DNA of 64,000 nt from Eudorina sp. 2006-703-Eu-15. Lineage: Eukaryota > Chlorophyta > Chlorophyceae > Chlamydomonadales > Volvocaceae. Made by a program: the position numbers and the translations under genes. The stretch lies in the NCBI GenBank assembly GCA_003117195.1, contig BDSI01000043.1:99501-163500 (forward strand). The letters are read 5' to 3'. Shown piece after piece: positions 44,401 to 57,800 of the stretch; position 1 is the first letter of the stretch; each line of letters begins with the position of its first letter. Under the pieces are notes generated by a model, which did not search any database, had not been told where the DNA came from, and saw only the letters and a program-made list of their open reading frames with translations.

Positions 44401-47400
44401 CCGCTTGGAGGGCGCCGGGCGGCTGGGGCAGCTGCCCATGCAGAGCCTGAGGGTACTGGGAAGCCACCGAGCCGCCGCCATGGTTAGGGCTGTTGGCACC
44501 GCCGCCGTACAGCATGTGGCTACCGGTTGAGGAGCGCCGCGATGTGGCCATGTAGCCGACGCCGACGGCGCCGTCGCCGCCGGCGGGGCCGCTGGCGACG
44601 GCGGCGGCGGCCGCCATGGCGCCCGCGGAGGTGTGGAAGGCGTGGATGGGCGGCAGGGACGTGCCTGCGGGGTCGAGGAAGCCGGTCTGGAAGGTGGGGG
44701 AGGGGCGCTGGGGCGGGCCCGTCGGGGCGGCGGTGCCGGCGCGGCCGCCACCGAAGGCGGCCTGCAGCTGGCGCGTCCCGGATACGGGTCCGGGGACGGA
44801 CGACGGCCCCGCCAGCGCGCTGACGACGGCCGCGGTGGCGGTGGAGCGGGTGGGTGTACGGCGCGGGTCAGACGCGGGACAGGAGGCGCCGGTGGTGGAG
44901 GTGCTGCCCGAGGGCCCGCCGGGGCCGCAGGCGCCGGCGCTGGCGCCCGCTGCGGCGCTGTGGGTCGCCGGCAGCGGGTGCCCGGGGGCGCTGCGCCGCA
45001 GTGCCACGGCGGCCCGCACGCTGGCGGCCGTGAGCCCCCCGTCCGACCGCATCAGCGAGCCGACGACCGCCGCTGCGGTGCGGGTGCCGCCGGGCCCCGA
45101 CCCGCCGGCCCGATCATACGGCGGTGACACGCGCAGGTCCAGGCCTCCCTGCGCCGAAACCATTGCCGCCAACTGCTCCACCGCCGGAGACAGGACCAAC
45201 CCGGGCGATTCGGAGGCGGCGCGCGGCGGCCGCTGGGCGCTGCTACGGCCCTGCCGGGAGACGGCCGCGGCCACCGCCGCCGCCGCGGCGTTGAGGGCAT
45301 GGCTCGACAGGGCGCCCGGCTCCAGGGGGGATCCCAACGAGGACAGGCCGCGCGACTCGCCGGTGGGGTGACGCCTGCGGCCGCGGGAGCTGGCGCTCTT
45401 CCGCAGGGCGCGGGAGGGCGACATGGCGGCGTGCTGCGACCCGCTGTTGCTGCTGAGAGTGCCGCCACCGCCGCCGCTGGGGTGTGCTTGCATTTGGCTG
45501 ATTGCTACCTCCGCCGCGGCGCGGAGCGACACGCCGACGGCGCCGGAAGAGGCCCTGCGGCGCCCGGCGGCCGACGTGGCGCCCAGCGCCGCCGCCGCCG
45601 TCATCGTCGTCGTCGGCTGCGGCGCGCCTATCGACGCCACACTACGCCGCCCGACATGCACGGCGGGATAGCCGCCGCTGCTTCCGCCGAGCAGGAACCC
45701 ATCAGATGCCATCGCCGCCGCTGACGCTGACACCGCCGCCGAGGCGGCAGCAGCCAGCGTCACTGCGTCCAAAGACGGTGTTTGTATCCGGGAGGACGTG
45801 CTGGCGCCATGGCCGTACAGGGATCCGGATCCCGTCTTGTGGCCTCGCGTCGCGGCGATGGGCGACGCCGCCGCCGTGCCCGCCGTCGCGGCGTAGCGCT
45901 GCGGCATCCCGCCGGCCCCTCCTGGCTGGGAGGCCACAAGCGACGCCGAATCTTCGTTCGTCGTACTGCGTACGAAGCCGTACCCGTCGCTAGCCGCGGG
46001 GCTTTCAACGCTGACGATTGTGGTCGACGGTCCTGTGCCGCCGCTGTCATTACGACTGAAGTGCCGCGGGCCACTGCCGCGGGCGGCAGCGGCGGCGGCG
46101 GCGGCAGCGGCGGTGGCGACGGCGGCCGCCGCGGTCACGACGGACGGTACGGCGCCAGGCGGCTGCTGCGAACCGGCGGCCGCTGGCCCGCTACGACTCC
46201 AGCTCGCCATCCCCTGGGCCCCTGCCATAGCCCCGGCATTTCCGCCACCGGCCGCCGCCGCCGCCGCCGCCATGCTGATGGTATCGTTGTTGCCGTTCGC
46301 TTGGCTGTACGGTGGCGCCAGCATGGGCGGCAGCCCCAACAGCAGACCACTCGCCGCCTCGGCGGCGCCTTTTCCTCCGCGCCAAGACAGCGGCGACGGC
46401 AGCGAAGCCGCCAGCGCCACCGCCGCCTCGGCCTGCTTCCTCGGCGTCGCCGCCGCGCTCACCCTCGCCGCCGGCGCCGTCACCCGCTGCGTCGATCGCG
46501 GGTTAGTCGGGACGATGAGCTCGAGGGTCTCGGCCTCCTGGACCTGCTCCGCCGCCGCCGCCGCCACCTCTGAGGCCATCCTGGACGACGTGCCCTCGTG
46601 CCCCTCCTCGTCATCCTCCGCGATCGCGACCTCCCCCGTCACGGACCGCTGCGCCAGGTACACGGGGTTGCCGTGCAGCGTCGCGAACCCGCGGCTGAGC
46701 ATGTTGGCCGCCGCACTGCCGCGGCCGCTGTGGGCGCGCACCAGCGCCGCCGGCGGCAGCCCAAACAGGTCCGCCTCGGAGCGCATCGCGCCGCTGGTGT
46801 TCGCGCCGCTGTCGCCGACGGCGGCGGCGGCGGCGGCGGCGCCGCCGCCGCCGATGGGGCTGTCCGCGGCGTTGCGCTGCAGGTTCACTGCGAAGCTCGG
46901 CATAACGACCTCCGAGTCGCCCAGCGCGCCGGAGGCCGCGCTGGGGCTGGCGCGCTCGTACATCCGTGGCGCCGGGGAGGAGCTGGCGGTGGAGAGGGAG
47001 GGCGAGGGGAAGGCGTTCAGGCCCTGCGGCGAGGACCGCTCCGAGGCCAGCTGCGTGCGGGCAAGGATCGGCACCAGCGCCAGAGCGGTGGAGGGCGGCG
47101 AGGAGGGCGGGGAGGCGCGCGAGGTCAGCGACGTGCGCGAGGAGGAGTTGGTGGCCCCGGCGGAAGCGGCGGCGGCTGCGGCTGCGGCGGCTCCGCCTGC
47201 GGTTTCGGGACTGTCGTCGGGTGCGTATGCGGCCACCACCGGCGTCTGGCCGCCGCCGCGTTGGGCAAGCGGCGGCGACGGAGAAGCTGACGGCGGCTTC
47301 GGCGGCGGCGAAAGGCTGTCGCCGCCGGCAGTGAGGGCGAAGGAGCCTGTGACGCGCGAAATCTCCTCATTCGGAGGCTCTGTCGTGCTCAAGCTGCTGC

Positions 47401-48799
47401 CGCCGGCGCCGGCGCCGGCACCGCTGCCACCACGGCTGGCACCGGGTTCCTGTTCCGTGTCCCCCTGCTTCTGCGGCGTCGTCCCGCCCACAGCTACGGC
47501 AGCGGCCGAACCAGTGCCGCCCGGGTCAGCCGGCGTTGCGGCATTACGGCGACCCTCGCTAATCACAATGCCCGGGACCCTTCCAGCCTCCCCGCCGCCG
47601 CCGACGACGGGCTCATCCGCCGGCAGTGACGACAGTCGCCGGGAGTCGTACAGCGTGGAGGATTGCCCCGCGCTGCCGCCGTCGCCAGCGCCACCGCCTC
47701 CGCCGCCAGCACCGTACACCGCCGCGGCGCCGCCGAGGCTGCTTCGGCTGGAGAACAGCTGAGTGCTGGCGGCGGTGCCGGGACCCGCGCCGCCACCCGT
47801 GCCCGCCGTCGCCAAATGGGGCCCCGCGCTGTAGGCGGCGTCGGCCAGAGAGTCCGCCTGGGTGGTGGTCCAGATGCTCGGGTCGGCAACCCGCGGCGAC
47901 GGCCGGTCGCCGTCATTGTACGACGACGGTGACGTCAGCACCGTCGGCGCGTTCGTCACGTGCGTGAACCGCACCGTGCCCCAGTCCACATCCAGAAAGG
48001 AGCTAGACGACGGCGGCCCCGCTTCCGCCACGGCCGACAACAAGCCGCCGCCGCCGCCGGAAGCAGCGCCGCCGCCGGCGGCGGCGGCCATAGTCCGATG
48101 CGGCAAGCTCGCCGACCAGCGGCCCTGGCCGAACGCCGCCGACGGACCCATGGGTCGCTGACATTCGACACTGGGCCGGGCCGGCAGGTCCCGTTGTGGC
48201 GCCTGCGACTGCGACGGGCCCGGCATCAGGCCCTGGTCCTGAAACCCTGGACCCTTCTGGCTGAGCATCAGCGACCGAGGAGCTTGCCGCGGCGACGCCC
48301 TGTCCATCAGGCTCTGCGGCGACTGCGGCTTGGACAGGCGCTCGGTCTGCAGCAGCGGGCCGCGCACCTGGGGCGCGGAGTTGTGGATCTGCTGCGCGCT
48401 GCTGCGGCTGCCGTGCGCGTGCGCCTGCGGGTGTGGCTGGTTTGGATGGCTGTGCGTGAGGGTCTGCTGCTGGAGATGGTTGTGATGCTGCCCAAAGGAG
48501 GAGGCGCCCGCGGGGGACCTGCCGACGGTGGGCGCGTAGCGCATGAGCCTGGGCTCCAGCTGCCCCCCGGCACCCAGTCGGTGGTGGGCGGACTGGTAGC
48601 GCTGCCGGCTGCTGCCGCCGCCACCGCCGGCGCCGCTGCCGGACTGGGTCCCCAGCACCGCCGCCGCGGCGGCGCTGCTCCAGCTGGGCGCGACGCTGCC
48701 GCCGCCGCTGTGGCTCCGCCGCCTGAGGGCGGCCGCGGCCGCCGAATCCCGTGAGCTCGGCGGCGGCGCGGTGACCGCGGTCGCAAGCTCTGGCGACAT

Positions 48800-48830
<31 letters not shown>

Positions 48831-51800
48831 GCGAGCCCCGCCAAGCCAAGTGGACTGGACCCCATGCGCCTCACGATGAGAGCCTTGCCGCTGGCGACGG
48901 ACCTGGGGCTGGCCATTGCTGTGCTGGCGGAGGGCGACTCGGGCACGTCGACGTGCAGGCCCGCGGCCGCGCCGAAGGCAAGACCCTGGGGCGCGGCGCC
49001 GCTGCCGCTCACCCCCGGCCCGGCCGCGCCGCCGCTGCAGCTGCCGCCACTGGCGGTGCTCTGTGGCGAGCCGGGCAGCAGCCGCGCTCGCAGCGCGATA
49101 CCCGCAGGACTGACCCGGCTGGACGGGGAGCGACCCGGGGTGTGCCAGCCCGGCGTCTGGTACCCGCTAGCTGCGCCCGCGGCAAGCGCGCCGCTGATGG
49201 CGCGGGAGCTGCCGCCGCCGCCGTCCAGGTTGTGGTTGCCGCCGTGACGGGAGCCGTAACCGAGGTTCGCCCGTGACGACGACACGCCGCCGGGCCCGCG
49301 CGCCGCCATCTGCAGCATGTTCTCGACAATCTCCCCAACGGAGGCCCGTCGCCGACGCCGCGTGCGAGCCATGTTGGCGCCGCGTGCAGCCGGGTCCCAC
49401 CCCGCCGGCTGCAGCTCCAGTCCCGGCCCCGCCAGCCCCAACGCCCCCAGGTCAGTCGGGATGAGCCCAGCGCTGGCGCCGCCGGCCACGGACCCCTGCC
49501 GGCTGCCGCCGGGGCTGGTGCGCGTCTGGGCCGCGGCGCTGATCCAGGGCGGCACCTGCATCCCGGCGGTGGCGGCGGCGGCGGCGGCGCCGCCGCCGAC
49601 GGCGACCGCACCGCCCACTATGCCGCCGCTGCCGCTGGACGTCTGGTTGCCGCCGCTGTGGGTGCTGCCCGCCGCCGCGTTGACGGCGGCGGCGCCCGTC
49701 GGCGTGGTGCGGAGGAAGTTCCCACCCAGCCCGAACAGGGACTGGAAAGGGCTGCGCGGGCTTCCAACCGGGCGATACACGCCCCCGGCCCCGGCTGCAG
49801 TCCCAGACCCGCCGCCGCCGCCGCCTCCGGGTCCCATGTTTGTGGTGGTGGAGGACCGGTGGAGAAAGGAGCTGCTGCGCACCCTGTGGGTCGCGATTGG
49901 CGGGCTGGCCGCTTCGGACTGCCAGGGAAACATCCCCGACGTCGAGATGATGAGGGAAGGCGAGGAGTGGGTCGGCACCGGCGCGGCGCGCGCGCCGCCG
50001 CCGACGGCAGCGCGAACGGCGGCAGCGGCGCCGCCGCCGCCGCCGCCGCGGCGGCTCGGGCTCCCGCTGGCACCGGCGCCGCCTATGCGGCTGCCACCGC
50101 CGCCGCCACCGCCACCGTCCCGACCGCCGCCGTCTTTACCGCCGCCAACGCCCCGCAGCACGCCCGTCAGACCCCCCAGGCCGAACCGAGTGACCCGCTG
50201 GATGCGCGGCTCGCTGCGCGCGCTGCGCTGCACCCGCTGGTCCATCAGCATCCGCTCCAGCGAGCGCACCAGGCTGCCGGTGTTGGAGTTCGACGTAGCG
50301 CCAGCCAGGCCGCCGCTGGTGCTGACAGTCCCGCCGCCGGCGCCGCAGGAGTTGCGCCCGTCCATCGCGCCGGCGCTGCCGTTGGCGAGGGCGGCGCCAC
50401 CGCCGCCACCGGGCCCTCCCGTGGGCGCCGTGGGCGTGGCGCCGATGTTGGAGCTGCTCGCCCGGCTCATGGAGCGGTGTGTGGATACCCGCGGACTGAT
50501 CGAGGTGTCCGTGGGGACGTCCTTCAGGGCGCTGCTTGATCGCATGTTGCTGAGCGTCTGGCTGTTGGGGCTGCTGAAGGGGCTGGACGGGGTACCGTCG
50601 GGGACGGCGCCAAGCGCGGACTTGGAGCCGCCGCCGGCGCCCGCAGCTCCGGTGTTACCGTTGCTGGCGGGGCCCGCGCCACCGCCGGTCGTGTTCCGGG
50701 GCGCCGCACCCTCGCCCGCGCTACCGCCGCCGCCGCCGACCCCGGCGTAGGGGCCACCGCTGGCTGGGCCGCCGATGCGGCCGCTGAAGTGCTGCAGCGA
50801 CAGCTCCGCCGGCGCAGTGACGGAGGGATTCGAGCTGGCGGCTGCTGAGCCCGTGTGCCGCAGCAGGCGATTGCTGCGGGGCAGGGGCACGGGCGACAAC
50901 AGTGATGCGTTGAAACACTCACGAAACATCAGACGCAGCGGAGCGCAGGGGCATCCCACGAGCAGCGCATAGGCCGACATCATGGGCTGAGACGCTGACG
51001 AATAGAGCTCAGATGACCAAGGGGCCGGGACGGGTTTCTGGAGAGGTTCTGGCATGCAGGGAGCAAGGAGTCCAGTCTGCCGCACGTGTGCGAGAGCGCT
51101 AATGCTGGACCGAGGGTCCATGGAGGCCTATCAGCGTGGCACACGGAGCCGGGGTGTCCAGCGATCCGGCGAGACACTGCACCAACGCCATTTGACGCCT
51201 CGCGGGGAGCAAGCAGTACTGCCGGACGCGGCTCCGCCCCTAGTGGGGGCTGCTCCCCGCCCTTCCCGGAGGCGGCTGCTCACGTGGACTTTGCCGACAC
51301 GAAGGACCTCGCCAGCCGCATCTCCGACGGCGCGCGCAGGCTGCCCTCGTCCACCACCGAGCCCTCCTCCACGGAGGGGATGGTGGCCAGGCGCCGGACC
51401 TCCTGCCGCCGGCGCCACTCGTCAAGCACCTGCACACCGGCGGGCGGTCCCAGGACGACGCGGAAACGCCAACGCGCGGGTGTCAGGAAGTCGCCCTACC
51501 GGTCGGCAATTGGGCTCAGCGCCGGCGTCCCGCGGCAGCCGCGGACGCCCGGAACCCGCCCCCTCTTCACGAGGGCGCTGAGACCTCGCCTCCGCCCACC
51601 CTGACCGCAACCCCGGCGCCGTGTCTGGGCGGTTTCCATTCTAACCCCAGTCCCGTGGTCTGATCATGCAGAAGGCCTCGAGTGTGTTAAAATCAAGACA
51701 GCGAAACCCAAAAACGTCACCGCATGGGTAGCTCCCCCTCCCCTCCCCGCCCCTCCACCCGACCCACTTCGTCAAGCAGGCTCTGGTCCAGGACCACCTG

Positions 51801-54800
51801 GCCGCCGAGTGCCGCGGTCATGAGGCGAGCCGCGCGGTTGACCGGCTGCAACACATCGCAGCAACACATCGCAAGGCACAACATCGCAAGGCACAACAGG
51901 GCGGCAGGCGACAGATCAATCCTACCATCGTGAAGGCACCGGGCAGCCTCACTGCGCGACGGAAGCGCCGGACGTCACCGCAGATGATGAGCGGGGGCAG
52001 GGCGCCTACCACCGGGGATGCTGCCCCTGACACGAAAGAGACCCGGACACAAGTCCCACACCCGCAACAGCCGGAGGGCATGTAATGTGCTTGCTGCTCG
52101 GTGCGGAGCCGTGAGGGAGGTGCCTGACCCACCTGGCCAAAGTAGTCGGCGCGCCCCGTCTTGGCATGAGGCGTCACGCGGTCGATGGGCCCCGCGTAGA
52201 TGCCCACCCGGCAGCGGAGGCCGCGGAACAGGACCTGCGTAAGCGGACGGCCGCGGGTGCTGAGGTGTCAAGGGAGGGGAGCAGACTCCGAGCCACGGAC
52301 GCGGCAGGGCAGCGACAGGACAGGACAGCGGCAGGGGGATAATCTTCGTGCGCGAATGGAGAGGGATGGTGCGGTCCCACTCTGGCGCAGCGGCCGTGTG
52401 CAGCGGCCCGCATGACACGACCCCCGCAGAACACCGCTGCTGCACGGCGGGCAAAGTATGTGACCGAACGTGCAGGTATTTGACCCAGCACAGGACACAG
52501 GACACAACCTTCAAACGCCGTTGGATCCCACCGCTGTGAGCCACACAGACCAGGCGCCATGCCCCTCCGCCCGACCGCATCACCCGTACACCGCCCCAGC
52601 AAGGACCGCATCACCCCCCAGAGCACGCCATCCCCAAAACCCGCCTGGGATGTGCTCACTGCTGGCTGGGCTGCGGGACTCACCGCGTCGTTTTCGGGGT
52701 TGAGCACAACCGCCGCCGCCTCGCAGTTGAGTATATCCTCCGGCCACGGCATGGCCACCAACGCCAGCTGCAGCGTCAGCGCCCACTCCACCGCGTCTGC
52801 GGACGGCCACATGATGCGCGGTTCCACGAACATGCCGACGGAAAGCTCGAAAATGCCAACGCGAAGGTCGAAATGCCGACGGGACGGTGAGTCCGTCCCG
52901 ATCGGAAACACCGCGACATCCCAGACCCCACACGGCGCGGTGCGGCTGGAACTCGCTCTACGCTCGACGCGGTGCCCGCTCGAAAACGCGTGTTCGGAGC
53001 CTTAATGCGGGTAATGTGTGCGACCCAATCCACGTGACAACGGCGCGGACACACACGTCGAGCTGCGCTGCGCTGCTATGGACGTGACCCACATGAGCAC
53101 AGGGCAGCTTTTTCAATCCCCGGCGAGCGGCCTCCGTGACCCTCCGCTCGTTGCGTCGCCCGGCGCACTCACTGGTCGGGGACGCGAACGTGGTCATGAA
53201 GCTGCCGTTGAACTCCTTGCACTCGTAGCCGGAGCAGGTGGACAGCGTCTCCCGCACTGCCGCGTTGTGCAGCTGCAGCACGTCGCGACCCGCGTCCAAG
53301 CTGACTGCGGACAGCTCCTGCGGGAACGGGAACGATGGGTCGGGAGGGCACACGGCCGTTGCAAAACCACTTGCGAGCACGGTAGCTGTCCTGAGAGACC
53401 CTGGATACATAGGAGGTATATTGCAGGACCATGGAATCCGGCGTGTCCCTGCGTTTTCTTTAGCCCCACAACCCGCCTGCCCCGTCCATTCCTCGTACTT
53501 AGCCCCACAGCCCGCCTGCCCCGGGTCCGCCGGCCACCCCATCACTTGGTCCCTGAGGACCGCGTCCGTCCCTCACCTTGAAGCCCTCTATGGAGGAGAA
53601 GGCCACCGTCACGACGGGGCGCAGCGCCTGCAGGTCGCCGCCCATCAGCTCCCGCATGTCCGGGAACATCAGGCGGCTGGACCCCGGCGCGTCGAAGAAC
53701 CCCGGCGAGATCTTCTCCCAGCCCGGCGGCAGGGACAGCGGCCAGGGGAACATCAGCACGCGCGCGGCCACCGGGGACGGCACGATCTGCATCAGGTGCA
53801 CGTAGTTGCCGTTGGGGCCGCCCGCGGCGGCCGCCGCCGTGTTGTCGACGGAGGTGAAGTGGTAGTACCCCATGTCCACGAGCACGCCCTTGGTGTCCTG
53901 GGGTTTGGAGCCGCCCACAGCGGCGCGGTGCGCCCCCGGACCCACCGCCAGGCCGCCGCTGCTGTCATGGGGCTCCCACATGTCGACGTCCGCGGGGTCG
54001 TCGTCGGAGCTGGTCAGCAACCGCACGCATTTCAGGCAGCGGCGGAGCAGCTGCCAGAACGCCACCGCCAGCCTGCGCCACAGCAGCTGCAGCCGCTGCG
54101 GCAGGTGCCGCCATTGCAGCCGGGACGGGAGGTGCAGCGGCCGTTTCTCGCCGCCGGGTGCTCCGCCGCCGGTCCCGCCGCCGCCGGCGAGGTCGAAGTC
54201 CGTGCCCAGGCCGTCGGAAAGGAAATAGCCGGCCTGCTGGGGATACGAGAACTGTGCAGTTGGGCCGTTGAGCTGGTACCCCAGGCTCGGTGACTTGAAG
54301 AGATGCGAGCCACTGTCGCCGCGGGGCCCCCCTTGGGCAGTGCCGGAGGCACCCCCGCCCCCGCCCGGGCCTCCGACTCCGCCAGCTCCGCCACCAGCGT
54401 GGGCGGCAGTGCCGCTTCCCCCGAGGACGCCACCGCCGTCCATGCTGCCGCGCTGCGGCTCCGGCAGTGGCCGGTACACGGAGCCCAGCGTGATGCCGCG
54501 GACTACATTCCCAGCGCTGCTGATGGAGTCACCTGCAGCGGCAGTGCCGAGCCAGCAGCACCAGCATCGACAGCCACACAACACACAAGCTTAACGATTA
54601 GGGGTCGGCGCGGCGGACGGCCTGGAACAGGCTTTTGCTTCTTGTGGCGGAAAGGCAGCAGTATCTACGTCTGTGCCACTGCCACCGACACCTTGCCACC
54701 GACAAACAACTACGCAATATGGTTTCTGTCTGGCGGCTCAAATCTCCACTGAAAGACTCATGCACGGGTTCCAATCTAAGCACACATTGGACGGGTTTCT

Positions 54801-57800
54801 TTGCTGAAAGGAACACGGATTGACGAATTTTTTCGCCAGACACGTTGGCCCGCAACTACCTGTCCGTGCAAGAGGGTCAGGCACCGCCGCCGACGGCGGT
54901 CCCGTTCCGTTGTTGTCCACCCCGACGTTCCCCAAGGTGATCCCCAGCGGGCTCGGCACCGCCTGCCGCCCGGCCAGCTGCTGGGGGTGCCGCAGCATCA
55001 GCGGCATTCGCGGGCCCTGCAGCGCCGCCAGGGCTCCCGGCTGCATCGGGTTCAGCAGCAGCGGGTGCAGCCCGGCCTCGCTCGCCAGCGACATCCGCGG
55101 TGGCCCCGGCATGCCCACCAACGCACGTCGGCTGGGTCCCGACGACCTGGGCACGTCGAAGGACCCGGAGTGGTGCCCGGACAGTGACGGCGCGAGCGCC
55201 GGCGGAGCCGCCGGGTTCTGCTGCCCCGCGCCAGCCACATGCGCCGTACCGGACCGGCTGCCGCGGCCGCCGCCTCCAGGGCCGGCAGCGGCCTCGAGCC
55301 CCTCCTGCCATGGCGACGCCATCACCAGGCCGGCGCCTTGCTGCTGCTGCTGTTGCTGGAGTGGGTGCTGCGAGTGGACTCCGGAAGAGTCGATGCGGGC
55401 GGGCGTCGCCACGCCCTCACGGCTGCCCTCCCGGGAGTTGTTCCTGGGCGAGAACAGGTTGGCGAAGGGGCTGCGACTGGGGCTTGAGATTTGGCCCTGC
55501 TGGTGGCGCAGGGAGCCCTCCCGGGACGGCGCCTCCGAGGCAACGGCGCGGCGCTGCAGCAACGCTGCGCGGACGCCGCTGGTGGCGTTGGCGATGGCGG
55601 CACTCGGGAGGGAAAAGATGCGGTTGAGGCCCAGCCGGGTGTTGCGGCCAGCCCCGCCGCCGCCCGCCACGCGCTCGTCGTCGTCCAAAGGCACGATGGG
55701 AAGCGACGCCGGGCCCTCCGAGCTGCCGCCCGTGCTGAGCCCCACCGCCCCCATACCTTGCCCTCGGTGCAGATGCACCTGGTGGGCAGCGGACGCCGCA
55801 ACAAGCCCCCCATGCGCCGCCAGTCCGCCGTTCAGGCGCGACCAGAGGACTCGCCCTGTAGGGATGCCCCCGTTGGCGTTGCGGGGGCCTGCGCCGCTGC
55901 CCCCGGCCACCCCAGCGTGCAGCTGGGCCCCGCCCGGGCTAGGGTTGGGGCTGCCGCCCATTCCTGAGACGGACAGCTCCAGGGCCGGCGGCGGCCCCAC
56001 CTGCACGCGCGGCGGCAGCACAGGAACCTGCAGGCCACGCCATCCGTGCGAAAGCCAGCGCTGCAGCCCCGCCACCACCGGCATCGGTGCGCTGGCTCCC
56101 GATGTCCCAACGTACTCAGAGTCGTCACCGCGGCGGCGGGCTCCGCCACTGCCTCCGCTGCCGGCAGTCGGCACACCGCCTCCAGACCCACCCGGCCCGT
56201 CACCCATGCTACCCGTGCTAGCACGCACGTTAGATAGCCGCTGCGGGATCGCCAGCGGCCCAGAGACTTCCCGGTACGACGAGCGATGCGGTGCCGGCGA
56301 GCCCCGGTCGTCGTCAGAGCCTCCGTCCGGTGGGCCGCTGCGGCCGCCGTGGCGCGCAGCTGCCGCTGCGGCCCGGGCGGCGGCCGCCGCGGCAGCGGCC
56401 GCCGCCGCCATCTCTGCTGCGCGAGCTGCGTGCTGCCGCAGCAGCCCTTCCGTGCTGCTCACCCGCCGCATGGGCCGCGGCCCGCTGGACTCCTCGCCAC
56501 CGGCTGACCCGGCCGTGGCGGCCGCGGCTGCCGCCGCCGCGGCGGCGGCGGTGGCCTGCCGTGACGGCGGCATGGCGTCATTGTACGACATGCTGCTGGA
56601 TTGGGGCGCGCGCGGGCTGCCCAGCTTGGCGCGGTTAATCAACGCGTGGTGCGAGAGCGGGCTACCGAGTGTGGAAATGGGCTTGACGACGGGCAATGCG
56701 ATGTGACCCCCCGTGATCGTCGCCGCCGTCCCCGACGACAATGCCCCGCCCGGGGCGGTCGCTGCCGTGCCGTCGCTGCTGTGGGCCCCGCCGACTCGAA
56801 AGATGGTGCCGCTCCGCAGCACACGGGATGGGCTGCTGGAGCGCTGCCCACGCAGGGACTTGGCGTGCGGCAGCGTGCTCAAGGCGGCGCCCGGGCCCGG
56901 CGTCGCCTGCGCCGGTGCGCTGGTTTCTTCGTCTGCAGGACATAACGGGTGTCAGGGCCGAGCCCCGACACTGTAAGCAGCGCGCAAGGCTTCCCGACAG
57001 CGCAAGGCCTCCAAAAGCAGGAAAAGGTCAAGGCGGAGGCCCTTCACGGTGGAATGCTGCTGTGAGATGTAGACAAGTATATCCAAACCTGGGCTGGGTC
57101 GGGCGGGTCCTCTTTATAAACACACGCAGTGAAGCCTCGCAGCAGGCCCTTGCTACAGGCCTTGTGCTCACCAAACTGACCCACGGGACAGCTGAATGGG
57201 GACGGCCTGCGCTGTCGCTTATCTCCACCCGCTTTCGACTACCGACAGCACCAGCAATTGAACCGGCGCGTCATCTTGCGCGCCTACGTGTAACGTATCT
57301 TCCGTGCCATCAGCAGCACAACGGGACAGCACAATGCAGCAGCCAATGAACACGCATGCGCCTCGACCCTTGTGTGTCTCCCTAAAACCCCTTGCTTCCG
57401 GCCCCAATTATCATCCCTGGGGCCCTTTGGTGCACGGCTTCCTCTCGACGACTATGACCTTCAACGTGCCCGGATTTTCGGATGCGCTTTTAACCTGCCC
57501 CGAGACAACCCCACTCCGGTGCAACACCCCGCGCAGCACTGGCCACGCACCCTGCCCCTCCTCGTCGCCGCTTAGCTGTCCCGACGCCGCCGGCCCCGGC
57601 ACGTGCGGCACTGGCTGTGAATCGCTGTTCCGCCGGAGCGTGGGGAGGCTCGTCAGCGTGTGGGGCCCGCCACCCACAGCCGCGGACGGGACGCCGCTGA
57701 AGGTGCTGCCGTAGTACGCCTGCATCTGCTGCGTGCTCTCCCTGCCCAGGCCCAGCGTGCCGCCGCTGAGGCCGCCGAACCCAGTCATAGAGCCCCGGCG

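Noticed and set aside
46020..50750. Several plus-strand frames of 300-580 codons (for example 46020-47762 and 49317-50750)
   Set aside because: Antisense shadows of the 7.5-kb cyclase exon; no domains and no splice support, only Ala/Pro/Arg runs.
51284..51429. TGA after SAKST as the end of the cyclase gene
   Set aside because: The TGA lies inside a GTGAGC donor whose phase exactly matches the acceptor at 50873, and the remaining cyclase strands are found downstream at 42981-42428.
54820..56706. Plus-strand frame of 628 codons
   Set aside because: Antisense to the low-complexity linker exon 56932-54860 of the cyclase, which is phase-linked on both sides.
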